Of a stretch of DNA of 64,000 bases, positions 60,451 through 64,000 are shown in pieces. Source of the stretch: Voacanga thouarsii (lineage: Eukaryota; Streptophyta; Magnoliopsida; Gentianales; Apocynaceae); NCBI GenBank assembly GCA_026120185.1, contig JANUWF010001190.1, positions 1,302,001 through 1,366,000 of the forward strand. The letters run 5' to 3'. The number at the start of each line of letters is the position of its first letter. Position 1 is the stretch's first letter. The translations under genes were made by a program, and so were the position numbers. Below the pieces are notes generated by a model. That model was not told the DNA's origin. It searched no databases and saw only the letters and a program-made list of their open reading frames with translations.

Positions 60451-61292
60451 CTGTAATCACACCAAAGGCACCTTTAGATTACTGATGCATCTTCATTCTC
60501 TGAAATCTTCATTTAAGCCTCAATTTACACAACAAATTAATAAAGAATAAAAACAAGTCTAAAAAATTAGCATTATATTACCAAAACATGCAACTAGGAC
60601 ATCATGGCTTATCACACATAATGTGCAATAGTTGGTATATGAATATCTTGTCTTGCCCTGTTCGCCTAGTCAAGTATCTGCAAGTGGCTCAGCTAGTGCA
60701 TGTTCCTTCCTTGGTTATATTCTAATAGGGTCCTTTCCTATTATTCTGTTAAAACTTTTGCTTCTTCTGCTCGATTTCAACCAACTCAAAACAGATACTA
60801 AATATGACAGGAATTCAGATTGTTGATAACTATGGTAAATTATTAAAATAATTGAAAAAATTCGTTGCAACAGCTCATCTCTGGCAGAATTGCAGGTGGG
60901 CTGCCAATTGTAGCTGAAAACTCTTAAAACAGGGATTAACAGAGTCAATCAACCTACAATGGGAAAGAAAAGAAGCAAGAAAGGGTAATATCAAAGCGCA
61001 GCACTAGAGTTAATAGAATCATATCCTACATATTGAAAGGATACTATCAGCTTCAACAATTTCAACTCAAAAAGCTTAGCCAATACTCAATAAGGAACGA
61101 ATTCAAACATAGCGAGCACAAAGCAGAGGTCCGAAGCCTAAAATGGAGTCACCAAAAGAAAATTAAGCGCTAGACGAATATAGTACCACCGATTGGCTCA
61201 CGGCCAAGGGACTAGGGGTAGTAGGGGTGTGTCAACGAATGGTGAAAAAGGTGAGTGTCGGTCTGAAAGAAGCAGATTAAGTTGATGTTTAC
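60451..61292 (-). other. Probable 5'-UTR intron of the PPR gene
   Basis: On the minus strand a 5' splice site (GCTTCAG then GTAAAC at 61292) and a 3' splice site (GATTACAG before 60450) frame an 842-bp stretch without long coding potential. A GC-richer exon-like region lies at 61293-61640. Based on splice motifs alone. Confidence 0.4.
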
Positions 61293-61649
61293 CTGAAGCT
61301 GAGATGGCGCCGATTGGTGGAGGGATATGGAGGCGATAGTTGGAACAAGCGTATTCAGACACCGTTTCAGTTCCTCATTCTTGAGAATGACAAATAATTT
61401 AGGAAGATTGAGAATTTCTCCTCTTTTGACCACAAAAGCAGAACCGCGGAATCAATTTCTATTACAGAACTTTCATAAGAAGTAAAGGGACAACGGAAAA
61501 AAGGACAGCAATGAGAAGAGAGGAAAGAGAAGGAAGAAAGACTAACGGCGTCGAAGAGGTGGCCGGTGAGGAGCAGTGGCGAGGCGCCACCGGTAGAGTG
61601 GACATGAAAAATCTCTTTGGAACTTTTTAGAAGAGAAACAAGCAAATGG

Positions 61650-62825
61650 CGGGGCCAAGATCTGTCGATAAGTATTTAGACGAGACATCCTTTCATTTGC
61701 AAAATATAAAATTTCATATAAATTACATCTTAGAAAATGAGTATTTTAAAAATATTATAGTTAGGGACATAAAATTTTTTAATAACAATATAAGAAAAGA
61801 AAGATGAGTGATAAAATATATTAATACGAATAAAATTTTTATTTATTATTATTTTTTATAATTATAAATTTAGAAAAAGAATTATAATATTATATTCTAA
61901 AAATAGTTTATTTATTCAATATTTTGTATTTATTTTTTTATATCTCAGGAATCAGATTTTATTTTAAAAATATAAGTAATAAACCAAATATTAAATTTTA
62001 AAAATAAAGAATATAATTATTTTTTTATATTATTTTTTTATAATCAAACGAAATTTTAGAATGTACTTAAATAGTAATTTTTTTAGAAAAATTATTTAAA
62101 TTAAAAATATGCATACTTAATATAAGATTGATAGGAGAATATAATATTTTATAAATATATGGAGTAATAATTTTTAAAAAATAAAAATTATTTAGATTAA
62201 TTTTTTATTAAATTAAAGTTTTAATGTAGATTAAATAACAATCTCCAAGTACATGTACATCCTTAGTTTGTCACAATTTTGTTTTACTTTATAAAATAAA
62301 TGAGTTTTAATTTATTTTTTATTTTTTGAATTTGAATGTTGGTATTTTTATTTAAATTTAATTTAAAATATAATATTTAAATTTGTGCAAAATAAGTATT
62401 ATACTTTTCATATAATAATTTATATGAAACAAATGGAGTAAAAGTTATAAAATTACTTATTAACAGGTAGTTAATTGCATTTTTTGGTTATGATGAAAGA
62501 TCAAAATTTCAACAATAAGTTGACTAGCAAATTTGAGTGAAGCCTCCACTATTTTCTTCCGTCGTTAAATAAAAAGACACAATATCAATAACAATTTTAT
62601 TTAACAATTAAAATCGAAAAATAAATTCCACTTAAATTAGAATGGTGACAGGAATATATGATCATCTCCTACTCCTCTCCCTTTGTAACAGTGTATGATC
62701 CTCCTCTAAGAATAAGAGGTTAAGGTACCTTCTCCGATCTTCCCCAGTGTTGCCACTGGGAAGGAAGTCAGCTAAGCTACCATTCTGTTGCATGCATTCC
62801 TAACCCTAACGCAAATGAACGGTGC
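61650..62825. other. Very AT-rich intergenic sequence
   Basis: Long A/T runs without ORFs from 61670 to about 62640, then more mixed sequence leading into the DFR promoter. Confidence 0.5.
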
Positions 62826-62831
62826 GTAGAG

Positions 62832-62860
62832 CACGTGATCTCCCATCCAACCACTCAACT
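62832..62860 (+). promoter_or_regulatory. G-box and MYB-type site upstream of DFR
   Basis: A perfect G-box CACGTG (62832-62837) is followed 9 bp later by CCAACCACTCAACT (62847-62860), similar to AC-rich R2R3-MYB sites. DFR genes are known targets of MYB-bHLH-WD40 complexes; the pairing here is inference. Confidence 0.5.
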
Positions 62861-62903
62861 ATTGAACCTAATGCTGCTGCATAAGGAGATGATCGACTAC
62901 AAT

Positions 62904-62910
62904 TATATAT
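62904..62910 (+). promoter_or_regulatory. TATA box of the DFR gene
   Basis: TATATAT about 107 bp before the ATG at 63017, leaving room for a leader of about 75-80 bases. Confidence 0.55.
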
Positions 62911-63016
62911 GTACATGCAAACTGGCTGCATTTATATGTATATCGAACCAGTCTTGGGTATTAGTCTCTGCACTCATTCTGTCCTGTACTCTTAGAAAAG
63001 CTTATTTTAGCTTGAT

Positions 63017-64000
63017 ATGGAAGGAGTTGCACCAGGCACCGTATGCGTCACCGGAGCTGCAGGATTCATCGGATCATGGTTGGTCATGCGACTTCTCCAA
63101 CGGGGCTATATTGTCCGTGCCACTGTTCGTGATCCTGGTAAGTTTTGTGTTCAAGCATATGTGTTTAGGTTGATTGTATATGTGTGCTCAATGTGGGAGT
63201 ACAATGTTGGTGATGATGTAGGGAACATAAAGAAAGTGAAACATTTGCTGGAGTTGCCAAAGTCTAGTACGCATTTGACACTGTGGAAGGCGGACTTGAA
63301 TGAAGAAGGAAGCTTTGATGAAGCTATTAGAGGCTGTGATGGGGTATTTCATGTGGCTACACCTATGGACTTTGAGTCTAAGGACCCTGAGGTATTGTGA
63401 GGGAACTGAAAATTAAATCAGAGAAGTAGTTGCGCAGATAAGTGTGTTGTTGAGTATGTTACTTGAAGTTCAAGAACTAATTAATGATTTTTTGGGTGCT
63501 TTTTGTGACAGAATGAAGTGATAAAGCCAACAGTCAATGGGGTTTTGGGCATCATAAGATCCTGTGTAAAGGCTAAGACAGTGAATAGGTTTGTTTTCAC
63601 ATCATCTGCCGGAACCGTGGATGTCCGGGAACATCAAATCCCAGTCTACGACGAGAACTGCTGGAGTGATTTGGACTTCATAAATTCCAGAAAAATGACA
63701 GGATGGGTCTGTATTTTGCTCTTCCTTTGTCATCTAAGTTCTTAACTAAACTGAGCATGATGAGCAGTTTAAAAGAAGGAAGTAGAAAATATGTTGGAAC
63801 CTCCAAAAATGGTTGCCAATTGTTACGAGTTAGGACAAAGGGAGTATGTCAAAGTAATCTAACCATTAATGAATCTACCAAAACAGCAGCGTTTCTTGAA
63901 CTTTTTCCCCCTTCAAATGACATGATTCAAATCCAATCTCTCTGCAGATGTATTTTGTTTCTAAACTCTTGGCAGAGAAAGCAGCAGGGGAGGCAGCTAA
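63017..64000 (+). CDS. DFR: Dihydroflavonol 4-reductase (DFR), exons 1-4, cut by window end
   Basis: Exons: 63017-63137, 63222-63391, 63512-63706 and 63948 to beyond 64000, with GT-AG introns and matching phases. The Rossmann motif [20 protein letters not shown] starts at residue 10. [29 protein letters not shown] and KMTGWMYFVSK (catalytic Ser, Tyr, Lys) follow. DFR reduces dihydroflavonols with NADPH to leucoanthocyanidins for anthocyanins and tannins, in the cytosol. The site that is Asn or Asp in DFR types is Asp here ([11 protein letters not shown]). In the last visible codons AEKAAGEAA has Gly where Trp is common. A DFR-like paralogue is possible but less likely. Confidence 0.88.

Noticed and set aside
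1..64000. CRISPR arrays, bacterial operons, rRNA genes or full tRNA genes
   Set aside because: None seen; the window is plant nuclear DNA.

Overview
The window is nuclear DNA of a flowering plant. It has split genes with GT-AG introns, AT-rich intergenic sequence, Copia retrotransposons and plant gene families (DFR, PPR, DELLA, XS-domain, CYP703). The DFR, PPR and other protein sequences look like those of a eudicot; I cannot name the species.

Positions 1 to about 48 kb are transposon-rich and contain almost no intact host gene. From 1 to 11452, on the minus strand, lies a decayed Sirevirus-type Copia element with gag, pol, an envelope-like third ORF and a tandem polypurine region. Its far LTR lies outside the window. 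A 3.3 kb LTR-like element (6753-10056, 5-bp target duplication) sits inside its gag gene. From 17653 to 25965 is a structurally complete Copia element on the plus strand with two 1451-bp LTRs and target duplication CATGC. From 33587 to 38475 is a third, short-LTR Copia element on the minus strand, lying between two pieces of an SRPBCC (polyketide cyclase-like) gene. A 569-bp hAT-type MITE sits at 29035-29603.

Between these elements are two clusters of broken gene pieces from unrelated genes. Cluster A (about 12.0-17.1 kb, all plus strand) has CYP703A, DELLA, an OTU-like plastid protein, DNAJC21 and an IDN2/FDM-type XS protein. Cluster B (about 40.5-48.0 kb, all minus strand) has an EGF-like exon, cysteine desulfurase NFS2, cytosolic GAPDH, glutaredoxin and a second copy of the OTU-like segment. 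Several pieces end exactly at exon borders. The shared OTU-like segment is inverted between the clusters. This looks like gene capture by a transposon (Helitron or Pack-MULE type), but I could not find the ends of such an element.

The right side (48.6-64 kb) holds the apparently working genes. These are a three-exon minus-strand gene for a conserved coiled-coil, tail-anchored protein (48689-52235), a small conserved minus-strand gene (56641-56976), a mitochondrial PPR protein like Arabidopsis At5g66500 (58703-60364, minus), and the first four exons of a dihydroflavonol 4-reductase gene (63017 to the window end, plus) with a G-box and TATA box upstream. They are single genes, each with its own promoter.
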